64,000 nt of DNA from Aerococcus urinaeequi (GCF_001543205.1 NZ_CP014162.1:186001-250000), one strand, 5' to 3'; shown: positions 36,770-46,954, counted from the first letter of the stretch. Numbers and translations are program-made. The notes: generated by a model from the letters alone, not told the origin.

Positions 36770-37738
36770 CTAAACATTTTTCATAACTAGTGACGCAGCA
36801 CCATACACACCTGCATCATTCCCCAAGGTAGCTAAACGAATACTTGTTGTCCGTCCAACACCAGGATATACAGACTTATGGAAGTTGTCTGTTACTTTAT
36901 CTAATAGGTATTGACCAGCATTGGCAACCCCACCACCAATTAAAATATATTCTGGATTTGTTACAGCAGCAACTTGCCCTAATGCACGTCCTAAATGTCC
37001 CATCGTTTCATCAACCACAGCTTCTGCAAACTGGTCACCCGCTTCTGCCGCTCTAAAGATATCTTCTGACGTTACAGGTTCACCGTTAAAAATACGTCCT
37101 TGAATAATAGAACCCGTATCATCCATAGTATAAGCTAATTCACCAGCAGTCCATACGATACCTGAAGCAGATGCCACAGTTTCTAGACAGCCATGTTGAC
37201 CACAAGTACATTTACGGCCACCCTCTTTAGAGAACATATGCCCAATCTCACCAGCAGCACCTTGTCCAACAACCAATTGGTCATTGACAATTACACCACC
37301 GCCAACACCGGTACCTAAAGTCACCAAGACAACATTACCTGCGTGGTCACCAGCACCCTTCCATTGCTCACCCAAAGCAGCAACATTGGCATCATTTTCA
37401 ATCAGAATTGGCCAATCTGCGTTGAAGTGGCTACGAATCAGATCTGCAACGGGCTGTTCTTCAACCCAAGCTAAGTTATACGCACCAGCAACCGTACCTT
37501 TTTCACGGTCTACAAAGCCTGGAGACCCCATACCAATGCCTAAAATATCTTCGTTAGTCCAATTATTTTCTAGCATTTTTTCTTGAACAGCTAGAATTAA
37601 ATCTGGAATAATGTGTTGGCCATCTTCTTTAATATCTGTAGGTACTGACCATTTATCAATAATTTCGCCTTCAATTGAAACAACTGATAATTTAATTGAT
37701 GTACCACCAAGGTCGATACCGAATATTTTCTTAGTCAT
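36770..37738 (-). CDS. glcK: ROK-family glucokinase
   Basis: Phosphorylates cytosolic glucose with ATP for glycolysis. The 322-residue protein has the phosphate motif FGIDLGGTSIKLSVV near residue 6, LVTLGTGVGGGVIVNDQL near 131, and the ROK zinc-binding motif CTCGQHGCLE near 174-183 after GEIGHM. The ATG at 37738 is used because GAGGGAG is eight bases upstream; the ATG two codons earlier is too close. Conserved Bacillus-like neighbourhood (gluP-yqgQ-glcK) with the rhomboid and the rhodanese genes. Confidence 0.95.
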   Translation of the reverse strand: MTKKIFGIDLGGTSIKLSVVSIEGEIIDKWSVPTDIKEDGQHIIPDLILAVQEKMLENNWTNEDILGIGMGSPGFVDREKGTVAGAYNLAWVEEQPVADLIRSHFNADWPILIENDANVAALGEQWKGAGDHAGNVVLVTLGTGVGGGVIVNDQLVVGQGAAGEIGHMFSKEGGRKCTCGQHGCLETVASASGIVWTAGELAYTMDDTGSIIQGRIFNGEPVTSEDIFRAAEAGDQFAEAVVDETMGHLGRALGQVAAVTNPEYILIGGGVANAGQYLLDKVTDNFHKSVYPGVGRTTSIRLATLGNDAGVYGAASLVMKNV

Positions 37739-37843
37739 TATCATAACTCCCTCTTATCTATTAGTTATATAAGTCTATTTTATCAGACTTTAGCAAAAAA
37801 AATTAGGTTTTTAAGCAAAAAAATGATACCGGTTGCACAATAT

Positions 37844-38437
37844 TTATATTTCCCCAACAATAATTTGGTCAACTGGAATATCAAAATCATCAATTTCAAA
37901 AGTCACTTTATCAGAGACCATGCCTGGAAAGGCTAAGGCAATCTTGTTTCCTGGGTAATCCGCTAGGAAAATATCGTAAAAACCGCCCCCATGCCCAACC
38001 CGATACCCGTCCGGTCTAAAAAACAAACCTGGTACAAGCATCAAGTCAATGGCCTCTTTATCGATAAAATCAGCTTCTGCTGTTGGCTCGTAAATACCGA
38101 ATTTCGTCTTTTCCAAGGCATCCATCCCTTGATACTTAGCAAATGCCATTTGACGTTTAGGATAGGTTTTAGGCACATATACCTCTTTGCCAATGGTTAA
38201 GGCGTAATCAATAATGGGTTTCGTATCAATTTCGCCTGGATGGGCAATGGTTGTGGTGATGGTAGCGGCTTTAATAAAGGCTTCATTGATAAATAATTGG
38301 GCATAAATATCTGCCTGTAAAGCAAGTCGGTCACCCTCCGGTAAGGCTGCCCAGTATTTAAAAGTCCGATCGCGAATGTCCTTCTTGTCTAAAATTGTTT
38401 TCATCTTTTCTGTCAATTCTTTCATCTCTTCTGTCAA
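37844..38437 (-). CDS. 5-formyltetrahydrofolate cyclo-ligase
   Basis: Converts 5-formyl-THF to 5,10-methenyl-THF with ATP, returning the folate storage form to use. The 197-residue protein has RDRTFKYWAALPEGD near residue 22, VYVPKTYPKRQMAF near 86 and the ATP/substrate-binding signature MLVPGLFFRPDGYRVGHGGGFYD near 132-154 (in two pieces). TTG at 38437 has AGGAG seven bases upstream; an upstream GTG has none. It starts 10 bases after the rhomboid stop. Confidence 0.93.
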   Translation of the reverse strand: MTEEMKELTEKMKTILDKKDIRDRTFKYWAALPEGDRLALQADIYAQLFINEAFIKAATITTTIAHPGEIDTKPIIDYALTIGKEVYVPKTYPKRQMAFAKYQGMDALEKTKFGIYEPTAEADFIDKEAIDLMLVPGLFFRPDGYRVGHGGGFYDIFLADYPGNKIALAFPGMVSDKVTFEIDDFDIPVDQIIVGEI

Positions 38438-38447
38438 ATGAACGCTC

Positions 38448-39119
38448 CTAACCACTAATTAAAGTATTGAACATGCCGTGGTTGATTAAAATAAACCCAG
38501 CAATCACCACAAAGGTAGCAGCTGAACCAAGCCGTTGGGTCAACCGTTGATCTGGCCCTTCCCCGCGAATTAGCGCCATGGTCATTAAGAAACCACCTAC
38601 CAATCCGCCCACATGGCCCCAAATATCAATCCCTGAACCCATAATACCAAAGGCCAAGTTAATCCCCACAAGGGTTAAATATTGCGAACCAATGCTTTGG
38701 ATATGGCGATTTCTCGGGAAGAGATTTTTAAGCGCTAGGAAAACAGCAAACAAACCAAACAAAGCAGTCGATGCCCCAGCTGAGATATTTTCAGAAAATT
38801 GGTAAGAGAATAAGTTCCCCATCAAGCCAGAAGCCAGGTAAATCACCAAATAGCGCCAGTGGCCTGCAATATTTTCAACCATACTACCTAAATAATACAG
38901 GGTAATAGAATTAATCAATAAATGAACAATTCCAATATGTAAGAACATGGGGGTAATTAACCGCCAATACTCTCCTGCAGCAATTAAAGGATTAAATTTA
39001 GCCCCAAATAATAACAAGGTGGCAGAACTTTCGGAACTGCCCATAAATTCCATCATAATAAATAAAATAATTTGAATACCTAGCAAGGTATACGTCACAA
39101 AAGGTTTTCTCGTAAACAT
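38448..39119 (-). CDS. gluP: rhomboid-family intramembrane serine protease
   Basis: A 223-residue membrane protease with six to seven helices. The catalytic dyad is visible: Ser in GASTALFG (residues about 117-124) and His in WGHVGGLVGGFL near 168. Rhomboids cleave membrane-protein helices. The bacillary homologue GluP/YqgP, also next to glcK, degrades membrane proteins with FtsH. This version lacks the long extra N-terminal and C-terminal domains of GluP. Confidence 0.93.
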   Translation of the reverse strand: MFTRKPFVTYTLLGIQIILFIMMEFMGSSESSATLLLFGAKFNPLIAAGEYWRLITPMFLHIGIVHLLINSITLYYLGSMVENIAGHWRYLVIYLASGLMGNLFSYQFSENISAGASTALFGLFAVFLALKNLFPRNRHIQSIGSQYLTLVGINLAFGIMGSGIDIWGHVGGLVGGFLMTMALIRGEGPDQRLTQRLGSAATFVVIAGFILINHGMFNTLISG

Positions 39120-39252
39120 GATTAGCTCCTTTTTAATAGCGAATGTACTGTCACATATTATACCCTAGTTTTCAGGAAAATCACAAAATGGCTGTTACCT
39201 ACAAGAAAACTTTAGGTTTCTTCTACAAGACACCACAAACAAAGGCAAAAAA

Positions 39253-39284
39253 GACCCACACCAGCGCGAACGCCAATGCAGGTC
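39253..39284 (-). terminator. rho-independent terminator of rpmG
   Basis: Minus-strand 14-bp stem with several G.T pairs (GACCTGCATTGGCG with CGCTGGTGTGGGTC) closed by a TTCG loop, followed by TTTTTT. Confidence 0.85.
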
Positions 39285-39349
39285 TCCCAATAGTAAATAC
39301 GTATTTATTATTTGTGTGTTACCGAGTCAGTTATCTAATTTGCATTAGA

Positions 39350-39502
39350 TTATTTTACCTCTTTGAAGACACAAACTTTACGTAATTTTGGACTATATTT
39401 TTTTAATTCTAAACGATCTGGATTGTTACGACGGTTTTTCTCTGTTAAGTAAACACGTTCGCCTTTTAATTCAGTGTTTTCTAAAATAATGTTCACACGC
39501 AT
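39350..39502 (-). CDS. rpmG: 50S ribosomal protein L33
   Basis: A 50-residue protein [19 protein letters not shown]... ending FKEVK. It has the L33 core [20 protein letters not shown] and KYSPKLRK. Only one Cys (Cys44) is present, so this is the zinc-independent (C-minus) paralogue found next to other housekeeping genes in Lactobacillales; a zinc-dependent copy may lie elsewhere. GGAGGGG lies upstream of the ATG. Confidence 0.95.
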   Translation of the reverse strand: MRVNIILENTELKGERVYLTEKNRRNNPDRLELKKYSPKLRKVCVFKEVK

Positions 39503-39679
39503 GTGATACCCCTCCAATACAATAAAATTATTAACTGATATACAGTAACCATACTCGATTATTGTACCATAATCTTAACCTATATGCCAAATATTTTTTA
39601 GTCTTGTAAAAAAAATTGTTCATACACTTAAAATGATCAGCATGGGGCTGTGATTTGAGTGTCACAGCGCCACACGCAA

Positions 39680-41872
39680 TTATTGTGCTTCTTCTAATGC
39701 TTCCGCTTCTTCTGCTGATGCTTCCGCATTTTCTGCCATTTGGTCAGCTACTTTATTTTGATATTCTTCGATATCATAGTATAAACCTAAAACATTTGGT
39801 GCAGCAGCTTGGGCAGATACAGACACATTTGGTGTTGTTCCTGGAATAACGATAGAAACCGCAATTTCAGGATCATCATATGGTGCCCATCCAGCCCAAG
39901 TTGAATTTTCAAGCGTATCAGATACTGTCGCAGTACCTGATTTACCCGCTACTTCAATTGGGAAATTAGCAAAAATAGCGTTCCCCAAACCAGTTGAAGT
40001 ATGAATAACAGACCAGATACCCTCTTGCACTTCCGCAAGCATTTCATCTGTAATCGACAATTCATTCAATACAGTTGGTTCATATTCGTAAACCGTTGCT
40101 CCATCGCCAGCAGTCTCCTTGTCTTCAGTAGGTGCCAAAATTTTATCCAGCACATGTAAAGCATAGCGGGTACCACCATTCGCAATGGTTGAAATATATT
40201 GGTTTAATTGAATTGGTGAGTAGGTATCAAACTGACCGAAAGCCAAGTCAAGTGCGTTACCTGGGTCACCAGTATCAGCTCCGATTAGACCAGTTGATTC
40301 ATTTTCCAAGTCAATACCAGTCGATACACCTAAACCAAATTCTGCATAGTAGTCACGTAAGGTATCATACACGGCATCTGTATCCAGTTCTGACAAGTCC
40401 ATGTATGGTTCGTAGTAGTTTACACCACCCATAGCCATTGCCAATTTAATCATGTAGACGTTGGAAGATTGAGCTAAGGCTTGTTTATCCGTTAAGATCC
40501 TTGGTGTTGAATCGTTACCAGATGTAAACCACCAAGAAGCTTTAACTGGCGTACCGGAGAAGTACAGGGGTTCATCGGTAATTTCATTGTCTGAACCAAC
40601 TTCAAGCAAGCCTTCTCCGTAAGCAGCGGAAATCGTTGCAGGTTTCACAACAGACCCGGATACAAAGACGCTATTAATCGTACCTAAGGCATCATCAACA
40701 ATTTCACCATCTGAATTTTTCTTCTTACCAACTAAGGCGTAAATAGCCCCCGTATCAGGATCAGACGCTACAATATAGATAGAATTGTTGGCTTCAGTTG
40801 TCGCATCTTCTAAATACTGAGTTGCATAAGCTTCTAATTCCGCTTGGTATTCAGAGTCAATGGTCAACTGAACCGTATTCCCCATTTCTCCAGCATAAGT
40901 CTGTTCAGAGTTGATAATTTCTCCGTCTTGACTCACTTCTGTTTCATAGGTCGTTTTCGAACCACGTAAATCCGCTTCATACTGTTCTTCAATATAAGAC
41001 TCCCCTACCCGATCATTTAGGGCATAACCCTTAGCTAGGTAGAAATCTTGTTGGTCACTTGGAATCCCTTCTTCTGTAGAAGATACACTACCAAGCAACG
41101 AACGTAGTAATGAATCTTGCGGGTAAGTCCGTTTCCAATCGGTTGTCACATTGACACCTGGTAACTCAGCTGAGTGCTCTGCCACAACGGCCATTTCTTC
41201 AGTGGTTACCCCATCATTTTTAATCATGACAGTTGAGAGTGACGAGGCGGCATTCATTTTGGCAAAAATAACTGCTGCTTTCTTATCTTGGTCACTTAGA
41301 CCATTCAAGTCGTCGTCAGTCACCTTACTCACTTGGATGGCGTAAATTTCATCATCCGCTGCAGCGGCCTCATCGTCCGTTAACCGGTCATTGATGACAT
41401 CTGTATTGGCTGCTACAAAATAATCCTGCAGGTCACGATCGGATACATCCTCGAAATCTATAGCTATATATTTAGCTAGATTCTGCGCCGTATGGACCAT
41501 ATCCTCACCAGAAGTGTCCTGGCCACGTGTATAAGAAATTGCTGGTAAAGCCTCATTAGACACCATCAATTCTCCTTCAGAGTCAATAATCAACCCACGA
41601 GGGACCGATTCCTCGACAATAGTTGTTTCTGTCGCATTCACTAGATCAGAGAACATATCCCCTTGAACTAGTTGCAGATAAGATAAACGTAAAATAAGCA
41701 TTGCAAACAGGACAAAAATCCCTATCATCATCACGTTCAAACGGTTTAAAAAGGAGCCCCATATGGGTGCACGTCTTTTTGGTTGGTCTTGATCATCAGA
41801 ACCCATTTTATTCAACTTTTCCTCAGCACCCTCATGTTGCTTCGGTTGTTTATTTTGATCACCTTGATCCAA
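39680..41872 (-). CDS. pbp2b: class B penicillin-binding protein (PBP2b-like transpeptidase)
   Basis: A membrane-anchored transpeptidase for peptidoglycan cross-linking, probably in peripheral elongation. A TTG start (41870-41872, AGGTGA upstream) gives 730 residues: a polar cytoplasmic tail, a single helix VMMIGIFVLFAMLILRLSYL (near residues 47-66), a dimerisation domain with SVPRGLIIDSEGELM, and a transpeptidase domain with SVVK (about 407-410), SSN (469-471) and KSGT (644-647) in the right order. KSGT replaces the usual KTG. SVVK resembles PBP2b of streptococci. A GTG nine codons upstream has no ribosome binding site. Confidence 0.92.
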   Translation of the reverse strand: MDQGDQNKQPKQHEGAEEKLNKMGSDDQDQPKRRAPIWGSFLNRLNVMMIGIFVLFAMLILRLSYLQLVQGDMFSDLVNATETTIVEESVPRGLIIDSEGELMVSNEALPAISYTRGQDTSGEDMVHTAQNLAKYIAIDFEDVSDRDLQDYFVAANTDVINDRLTDDEAAAADDEIYAIQVSKVTDDDLNGLSDQDKKAAVIFAKMNAASSLSTVMIKNDGVTTEEMAVVAEHSAELPGVNVTTDWKRTYPQDSLLRSLLGSVSSTEEGIPSDQQDFYLAKGYALNDRVGESYIEEQYEADLRGSKTTYETEVSQDGEIINSEQTYAGEMGNTVQLTIDSEYQAELEAYATQYLEDATTEANNSIYIVASDPDTGAIYALVGKKKNSDGEIVDDALGTINSVFVSGSVVKPATISAAYGEGLLEVGSDNEITDEPLYFSGTPVKASWWFTSGNDSTPRILTDKQALAQSSNVYMIKLAMAMGGVNYYEPYMDLSELDTDAVYDTLRDYYAEFGLGVSTGIDLENESTGLIGADTGDPGNALDLAFGQFDTYSPIQLNQYISTIANGGTRYALHVLDKILAPTEDKETAGDGATVYEYEPTVLNELSITDEMLAEVQEGIWSVIHTSTGLGNAIFANFPIEVAGKSGTATVSDTLENSTWAGWAPYDDPEIAVSIVIPGTTPNVSVSAQAAAPNVLGLYYDIEEYQNKVADQMAENAEASAEEAEALEEAQ

Positions 41873-42114
41873 CTTGTCACCTACTTTCAAATAAAACACT
41901 TATATGCAGCCAAATAGGTCAGTCCACTCAAGCTAGCATAATCTTTTTTAATTATACACAAAAAATGGTCATAAGACTCGTGTAAATTATTAAGAATCCC
42001 TATATCCACCTAAAAATCACAGAAGTTTTTATTTTTGTAAAAAATCTTTAAACAAGGCAATCAATCTGCGAAATATGATATGCTAAAAGCAATTCGCAAA
42101 AAGGAGTTCGTGTC

Positions 42115-44874
42115 ATGACGCAATATATAAAAACGATTCAACAAAAAAGTCAGAAACACCCACTCAAAGCTTCAATGATTGGCTTGTTTCTAGCAGTCTT
42201 TATCCTGATGGGACTCTTCTTTATCTTTGGCCTAAAAATATTTCCTTTCGGTAACGGTACCATCATGACTGTCGACCTAGGCCAACAATATATCGACTTC
42301 TATCAATACTACCGAGACATCTTCCAAGGCAATTGGGATCAGATTTTCTATTCCTTCTCAAAAGCCACCGGAGGCGAAATGGTTGGGACCTGGTCTTACT
42401 ACCTCATGTCCCCCTACTTAATTTTCTTGCTACTTTTCCCGCAATCCTGGCTATCCTTTGCCGTCGCCTTGATTGTCTTACTCAAACTCGCCACCGCAGC
42501 ATCCGCCTTCCAGTTCATGTTAGGTCGGTTTTATAATGAAGTGACCTGGCAATCACTCACATTTTCATTCGCCTACGCCTTCATCGGCTACCTGTCCGCC
42601 AACCAACTAAACGTCATGTGGCTAGACGGCGTTATCTTCCTACCCTTTCTCATTTGGGGTTTGGAAAAAGTCATGCGCGGTCAATCTGGCTGGACCTATG
42701 TAGGTTGGCTAGCCCTTATCCTAATCTCGAATTACTATATCGGCTACATGATTTGTTTATTCTTAATCCTATTTTTCTGCTACCGGATGGTCGCTCACGG
42801 ACGAGCTGATTTGCATAGTCAAGACCAAATGGATAGATTGAACCAGGACTTGGCGCCAACAGCGCAATATCAAGCAAGCTACTTTACCAATTTGAAAACC
42901 TATTTCATGCAAACATTTGGTAAATTTGCCGGTTGGTCACTCGCAGGTGGTGGTTTAGCTGCGTTTATTTTAATGCCCACATTCTATGCATTATCAACCA
43001 GTAAAGGGCAACAATCGTCACCCGAACTTGAATTAACCACCGATTATCCTTTATACGATATGGTATCAAAATTCATCCTAGGGGCCTTTAACTTTGACCA
43101 AATGCCAGAAGGATTGCCAAATATTTTCGTAGGTAGTCTAGCGCTTATCATGGCCAGCCTTTACTTTTTCAATAAGAAGATTCCTTGGCAAGAACGATTA
43201 GCCGCCGGTGGATTGACGACGGCCCTATTATTATCCATGAACATTTCAGGGCTGAACTTGATTTGGCACGGGTTCCAATACCCAATCTGGTACCCGTACC
43301 GTTTTTCATTCGTCTTTTCATTCTTTCTATTATTTATCGGCTACCAGCTCTACCGACAAAAAACTGTCTTATCCATTAAAAGTGCAATAGCTTTGCTGAT
43401 ACCTTTTGCTATTGCCTACGGTTACCTGTTCTATAAGATTGAAGAATTTGACTATATTTCAGTCACAACAGTCCTAGTCTCCTTCGTCTTATTCGTTGGG
43501 GTCACTGCCCTGCTGATGATGGCTGTTGACTTCGACCGGTTGATTTACATCCTCCTATTGTTCATCACCATGAGTGAAGTGTTTGCCAACTCAGTGATCA
43601 CTATTTCCTCTATTTCTTACTTGAAAGAAGATGACTTTGCGGATTATATTGCTGAAATCAAACCAGAAATCGCATCGTATACGCCCGCGGAAAATGAATT
43701 CTACCGAATGACCAAGACCTTCCAGCGGACAAAAAACGATGCCATGCAGCTGGATTACTATGACTTGAACCATTTCAACTCGACAATGGAACGAAACACC
43801 ACCCAATTGTTCAAACAATTAGGGCAACCTATGTCAGACGGCTTTACCAACTATACAACAGGGACCCTAGTGACAGACGCCCTATTTGGTGTCCAATATT
43901 ACTTTGACGTCACCCCGTTTGAAGATAATCAAGGCGCCTTAAAAGACCGAGTCAGATCAACACGAGCTGACTTGAGTGAATACCCTGTTACAGAAGTCAC
44001 AGACCAATTAATCATCCATGAAAATCCCAATGCCTTGTCTCTTGCCTATATGGTTAGTCAAGACATCCAAGACGTCGCCATTGATGACGTCAATCCAGTT
44101 TACCTGCAAGATGAATTGTTGAATGTCTTGAGCGGAAACGGCACAACAGACGGCATTGACCTTTCACAATTTGAGATTGCCAACTTTGCCAGCGTGGACC
44201 TTTTCCATGTGGATTCACAAGATGCTTCTGTGGTAAACACAGCTTATACCCGTGATGACACTGGAGAAGATTCGTTTATTGATATCCATATCAATGTCAA
44301 AACAGACCAAGCTTATTACATTACCGTCCCTTCATTCTTGAGCGATGAAGAAGTCAAATACTACTTAGACGGCGAGCCATTGGACTACGATTCTTCCTAC
44401 CAGTCGATTCAATTATTTAATATTGCTAACGACGATCAAGGCGCAGAGAAAGTATTTACCATACAATTGCTAGATGACGAAACAACCCTAGCGGATATCA
44501 ACCTCTATACCCTTGACCAGGAAAAAGTATCCACCATGGCAGAAGACTTAAAGCAAAATCAGTTGGAACTGACCAACTTCTCAAATGGGGCTTTCTCAGG
44601 CACTGTTACAGTAGACGATCCAAGTGAATACTTGATGGTCACTGTCCCATACGCAGAAGGTTGGCACGCCAAAGTCAACGGCGAAGAAGTCGATACCGTA
44701 TCCCTATTAAACGGTGGCTTTATGGGTATCCAATTCCAAGAAGCTGGTGATTATGAAGTCACTTTCTACTACATCCCACAAGGCTTGATATTAGGTGTAG
44801 CCATTACAGGCGCAACCGGACTCGTACTAGTAGGTGTATATTTCTTTAACAGAAAAAAAGTGAAAACGAAATAA
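42115..44874 (+). CDS. yfhO: YfhO-family membrane glycosyltransferase-like protein
   Basis: A 919-residue protein. The first 500 residues hold 11-13 hydrophobic helices of GT-C type, with a conserved early extracytoplasmic loop MTVDLGQQYIDFYQYYRD (near residues 52-69) carrying an Asp, and the C-terminal 400 residues form an extracytoplasmic domain ending in a last helix ILGVAITGATGLVLVGVYFF. YfhO proteins in Bacillus and Listeria glycosylate teichoic acids using undecaprenyl-phosphate sugars. AAAAAGGAG precedes the ATG. Divergent from PBP2b. Confidence 0.88.
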   Translation: MTQYIKTIQQKSQKHPLKASMIGLFLAVFILMGLFFIFGLKIFPFGNGTIMTVDLGQQYIDFYQYYRDIFQGNWDQIFYSFSKATGGEMVGTWSYYLMSPYLIFLLLFPQSWLSFAVALIVLLKLATAASAFQFMLGRFYNEVTWQSLTFSFAYAFIGYLSANQLNVMWLDGVIFLPFLIWGLEKVMRGQSGWTYVGWLALILISNYYIGYMICLFLILFFCYRMVAHGRADLHSQDQMDRLNQDLAPTAQYQASYFTNLKTYFMQTFGKFAGWSLAGGGLAAFILMPTFYALSTSKGQQSSPELELTTDYPLYDMVSKFILGAFNFDQMPEGLPNIFVGSLALIMASLYFFNKKIPWQERLAAGGLTTALLLSMNISGLNLIWHGFQYPIWYPYRFSFVFSFFLLFIGYQLYRQKTVLSIKSAIALLIPFAIAYGYLFYKIEEFDYISVTTVLVSFVLFVGVTALLMMAVDFDRLIYILLLFITMSEVFANSVITISSISYLKEDDFADYIAEIKPEIASYTPAENEFYRMTKTFQRTKNDAMQLDYYDLNHFNSTMERNTTQLFKQLGQPMSDGFTNYTTGTLVTDALFGVQYYFDVTPFEDNQGALKDRVRSTRADLSEYPVTEVTDQLIIHENPNALSLAYMVSQDIQDVAIDDVNPVYLQDELLNVLSGNGTTDGIDLSQFEIANFASVDLFHVDSQDASVVNTAYTRDDTGEDSFIDIHINVKTDQAYYITVPSFLSDEEVKYYLDGEPLDYDSSYQSIQLFNIANDDQGAEKVFTIQLLDDETTLADINLYTLDQEKVSTMAEDLKQNQLELTNFSNGAFSGTVTVDDPSEYLMVTVPYAEGWHAKVNGEEVDTVSLLNGGFMGIQFQEAGDYEVTFYYIPQGLILGVAITGATGLVLVGVYFFNRKKVKTK

Positions 44875-44880
44875 ATATTA

Positions 44881-44917
44881 AACGTCTGCTGATAATTAAC
44901 GGCAGGCGTTTTTTTAG
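44881..44917 (+). terminator. rho-independent terminator of yfhO
   Basis: AACGTCTGC / GCAGGCGTT stem (one G.T) followed by TTTTTTT on the plus strand. Confidence 0.88.
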
Positions 44918-44943
44918 AGGCATTTTTACGCAATTTGCCGTAA

Positions 44944-44977
44944 AAAAGAGGGGTTAGCCTAAGCTAACCCCTCTTTT
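44944..44977. terminator. bidirectional terminator between yfhO and sodA
   Basis: AAAAGAGGGGTTAGC / GCTAACCCCTCTTTT, a 15-bp perfect stem with 4-nt loop and A/T-rich flanks, 20 bases from the sodA stop. Confidence 0.92.
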
Positions 44978-44998
44978 ACTATTTAAATAGATGTTAAA

Positions 44999-45604
44999 TT
45001 ATTTTGCTGCGTCAAAACGTTTTGCAACTTCATCCCAGTTTACAATGTTCCAGAATGCTGCAATATAGTCTGGACGAACGTTTTTATATTTCAAGTAGTA
45101 TGCATGTTCCCAAACATCGATACCTAATAATGGTGTTTGACCATCCATTAATGGTGAGTCTTGGTTTGGTGTAGAAGTGATTGCCACTTCACCGTTAGCT
45201 AAAACTAGCCAAGCCCAACCAGAGCCGAAACGACCAGTTGCTGCAGTTTTGAATGCTTCTTGGAAGTCTGCAAATGAACCGAATTTAGCGTCGATAGCTT
45301 CTTTCAAAGCGCCTGTAGGTTCACCGCCAGCGTTTGCTGCGAATTGTTCCCAGAATAATGTGTGGTTAGCGTGTCCACCAACATTGTTACGAACAGCAGT
45401 TTTTTTGTCTTCAGGTACAGCGTCAAAGTTAGATAGGATTTCTTCAGCAGATTTGTCTGCTAAATCAGTACCTTCTAAAGCTGCGTTTGCATTTGTTACA
45501 TAAGTATTATGGTGTTTGTCATGATGCAAGTGCATTGTTTCCTCATCGAAATACGGTTCTAATGCATCATAAGCGTATGGTAATTCTGGTAATTCAAAAG
45601 CCAT
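44999..45604 (-). CDS. sodA: superoxide dismutase (Mn/Fe)
   Basis: Cytosolic dismutation of superoxide to peroxide and oxygen. The 201-residue protein has the metal ligands expected for Mn/Fe SOD: His27 in [12 protein letters not shown], a His in [13 protein letters not shown] near 81, and Asp and His in [12 protein letters not shown] near 162. AGGAGG precedes ATG. Lack of the typical catalase-positive neighbours is not informative here. Confidence 0.97.
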   Translation of the reverse strand: MAFELPELPYAYDALEPYFDEETMHLHHDKHHNTYVTNANAALEGTDLADKSAEEILSNFDAVPEDKKTAVRNNVGGHANHTLFWEQFAANAGGEPTGALKEAIDAKFGSFADFQEAFKTAATGRFGSGWAWLVLANGEVAITSTPNQDSPLMDGQTPLLGIDVWEHAYYLKYKNVRPDYIAAFWNIVNWDEVAKRFDAAK

Positions 45605-45650
45605 GTAAAATTCCTCCTATATAACTTATCATTATTTTCTTACTAAAATC

Positions 45651-45679
45651 ACTATAACAAGTCACACCCTAAAATTCAA
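45651..45679 (-). promoter_or_regulatory. promoter of sodA
   Basis: TTGAAT (45674-45679), 17-base spacer, TATAGT (45651-45656) with a TG extension, on the minus strand. Confidence 0.7.
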
Positions 45680-45763
45680 AGGAATCGACTTAAAGCGCTC
45701 ACTTATTTTTAAGAAAAGTTTTTCCTTTTCCAATCATCCGCTCATTATTTTTGACCAATCTTT

Positions 45764-45771
45764 GTTATAAT
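45764..45771 (+). promoter_or_regulatory. extended -10 promoter element of the DUF1189 gene
   Basis: TATAAT at 45766-45771 preceded by TG (45763-45764). No clear -35. It places the transcription start near 45778, which excludes starts upstream of that point. Confidence 0.55.
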
Positions 45772-45853
45772 GAATGTTAACGTGAGAATGCTTAGTCATT
45801 TTCCAAGTCCACTAGCTAAGCGTGAGAATATGCGAACAGAAAAGAGCGAATGT

Positions 45854-46642
45854 ATGAAAGAAAGCAATATCCTCGTCATCTTATACGATGCCCTATTGAA
45901 TTATCCAAAAATTATCCGTGTCATTTCCTATAGTTTTAAGAGAATGTTGGTCTATGCCTTATTAATTGCAGGTATATCCGCAATTCCGACCTTCTTCGAC
46001 ACTTTGAAAGTATTTGATTTACTAGAAACCAACGCAACATCGATCGTTAATCAAATCCCTGACTATCAAGTGACAGATGGCAAACTCGCCACCAGCGATG
46101 ACCAAGCGGCCTTTATTTTTGAAACAGACCTGATGACCTATGCCTTTGATCCGAATGATGAAATCGCCAGTCAAGACGTGACGACTAGTCAAAACAATTT
46201 GATTACTGTTGAAAACAACTCAGATAACCTAACCTTATCATTCATGGGCCAACCTATCGCCTTCACCTACACACAATTAGGTGACTCTGCCAATAGCGAT
46301 GGTGTCAAAGGTATTATCCAGTCAATGAGTAGCCTAACTTTGGCCTACTACCCGATTATCTTCATCATTGTGGCCCTATCTAGCCTATTAAATCTAATGC
46401 TAGCAAGCCTGATGATTGCCCTAGTAATTGGTATGCTACCCGATTCAACTCGGTTAAGACTAACCTTTAAAATGCGGTTCTCTTTAGCCCTTGCGTCATT
46501 AACCATGCCACTAATGGTCATTACCATCTTTAACCTATTTGGCTTCTATGTTGTCTATCAATTAGAAATCATGTATGTATTCGCCTTGATTCGTTTATGG
46601 CGACTATTGAAAAAAGTACAAGTCATAAAAATGCAGAAATAA
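45854..46642 (+). CDS. DUF1189-like membrane protein
   Basis: A 262-residue protein beginning MKESNILVILYDALLNYPK. It has an N-terminal helix (MLVYALLIAGISAIPTFF, residues about 31-48), an extracytoplasmic domain of about 120 residues, and three to four C-terminal helices (YYPIIFIIVALSSLLNLMLA, MIALVIGML and MPLMVITIFNLFGFYVVYQL). This layout matches DUF1189 (YqeB-like) proteins, whose role is unknown. Start choice: an ATG at 45770 falls on the promoter -10; 45854 follows AAAAGAG. A start at 45833 is possible. Confidence 0.72.
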   Translation: MKESNILVILYDALLNYPKIIRVISYSFKRMLVYALLIAGISAIPTFFDTLKVFDLLETNATSIVNQIPDYQVTDGKLATSDDQAAFIFETDLMTYAFDPNDEIASQDVTTSQNNLITVENNSDNLTLSFMGQPIAFTYTQLGDSANSDGVKGIIQSMSSLTLAYYPIIFIIVALSSLLNLMLASLMIALVIGMLPDSTRLRLTFKMRFSLALASLTMPLMVITIFNLFGFYVVYQLEIMYVFALIRLWRLLKKVQVIKMQK

Positions 46643-46692
46643 TACAAGGGAGTGAGTGAGACCGCTCAGCTAAACAACTTCTAACGCATTTA

Positions 46693-46775
46693 AGCGAGTA
46701 AGTGCTAAAGCATCAACTCGCTCATAAACTGGAAGAATAGTGCCGTATCACACAAAGTGTGATGCAAACTATTCT
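46693..46775. repeat. composite intergenic repeat (30-nt hairpin plus 42-nt hairpin)
   Basis: A 30-nt hairpin (AGCGAGT/ACTCGCT, 46693-46722) is followed by CATAAACTGGA and a 42-nt module (46734-46775) in which AGAATAGT pairs with ACTATTCT and TCACAC with GTGTGA. Homologous to 59156-59185 and 59103-59144 in opposite orientation, and to the inner hairpins of the 125-bp repeats. It occupies the gap between the DUF1189 gene and cshB. Confidence 0.88.
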
Positions 46776-46888
46776 GAAGTGGACTTGAGCTGGTCGAGTG
46801 AACTCGACTAAGGTGCGACGCAAATCCGATTACGAGGGTGTGAATCCGACTAGAGTGTGAGCGTCGAAAAATAATTTATCATTAAACA

Positions 46889-46933
46889 AAAAAATCCGAG
46901 GAATTGATCAAATCAATCTTTCCTCGGATTTTT
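46889..46933 (-). terminator. rho-independent terminator of cshB
   Basis: AAAAATCCGAGGA paired with TCCTCGGATTTTT, with T-run on the minus strand. Confidence 0.9.
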
Positions 46934-46954
46934 ATTTTGTAGATGCTAGTGAAT

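Noticed and set aside
39143-39385. 80-codon plus-strand open frame over the rpmG terminator
   Set aside because: It runs antisense through the terminator and the end of rpmG.
39645-39669. Terminator after PBP2b (GCTGTG/CACAGC hairpin)
   Set aside because: Short stem and no T-run on the minus strand.
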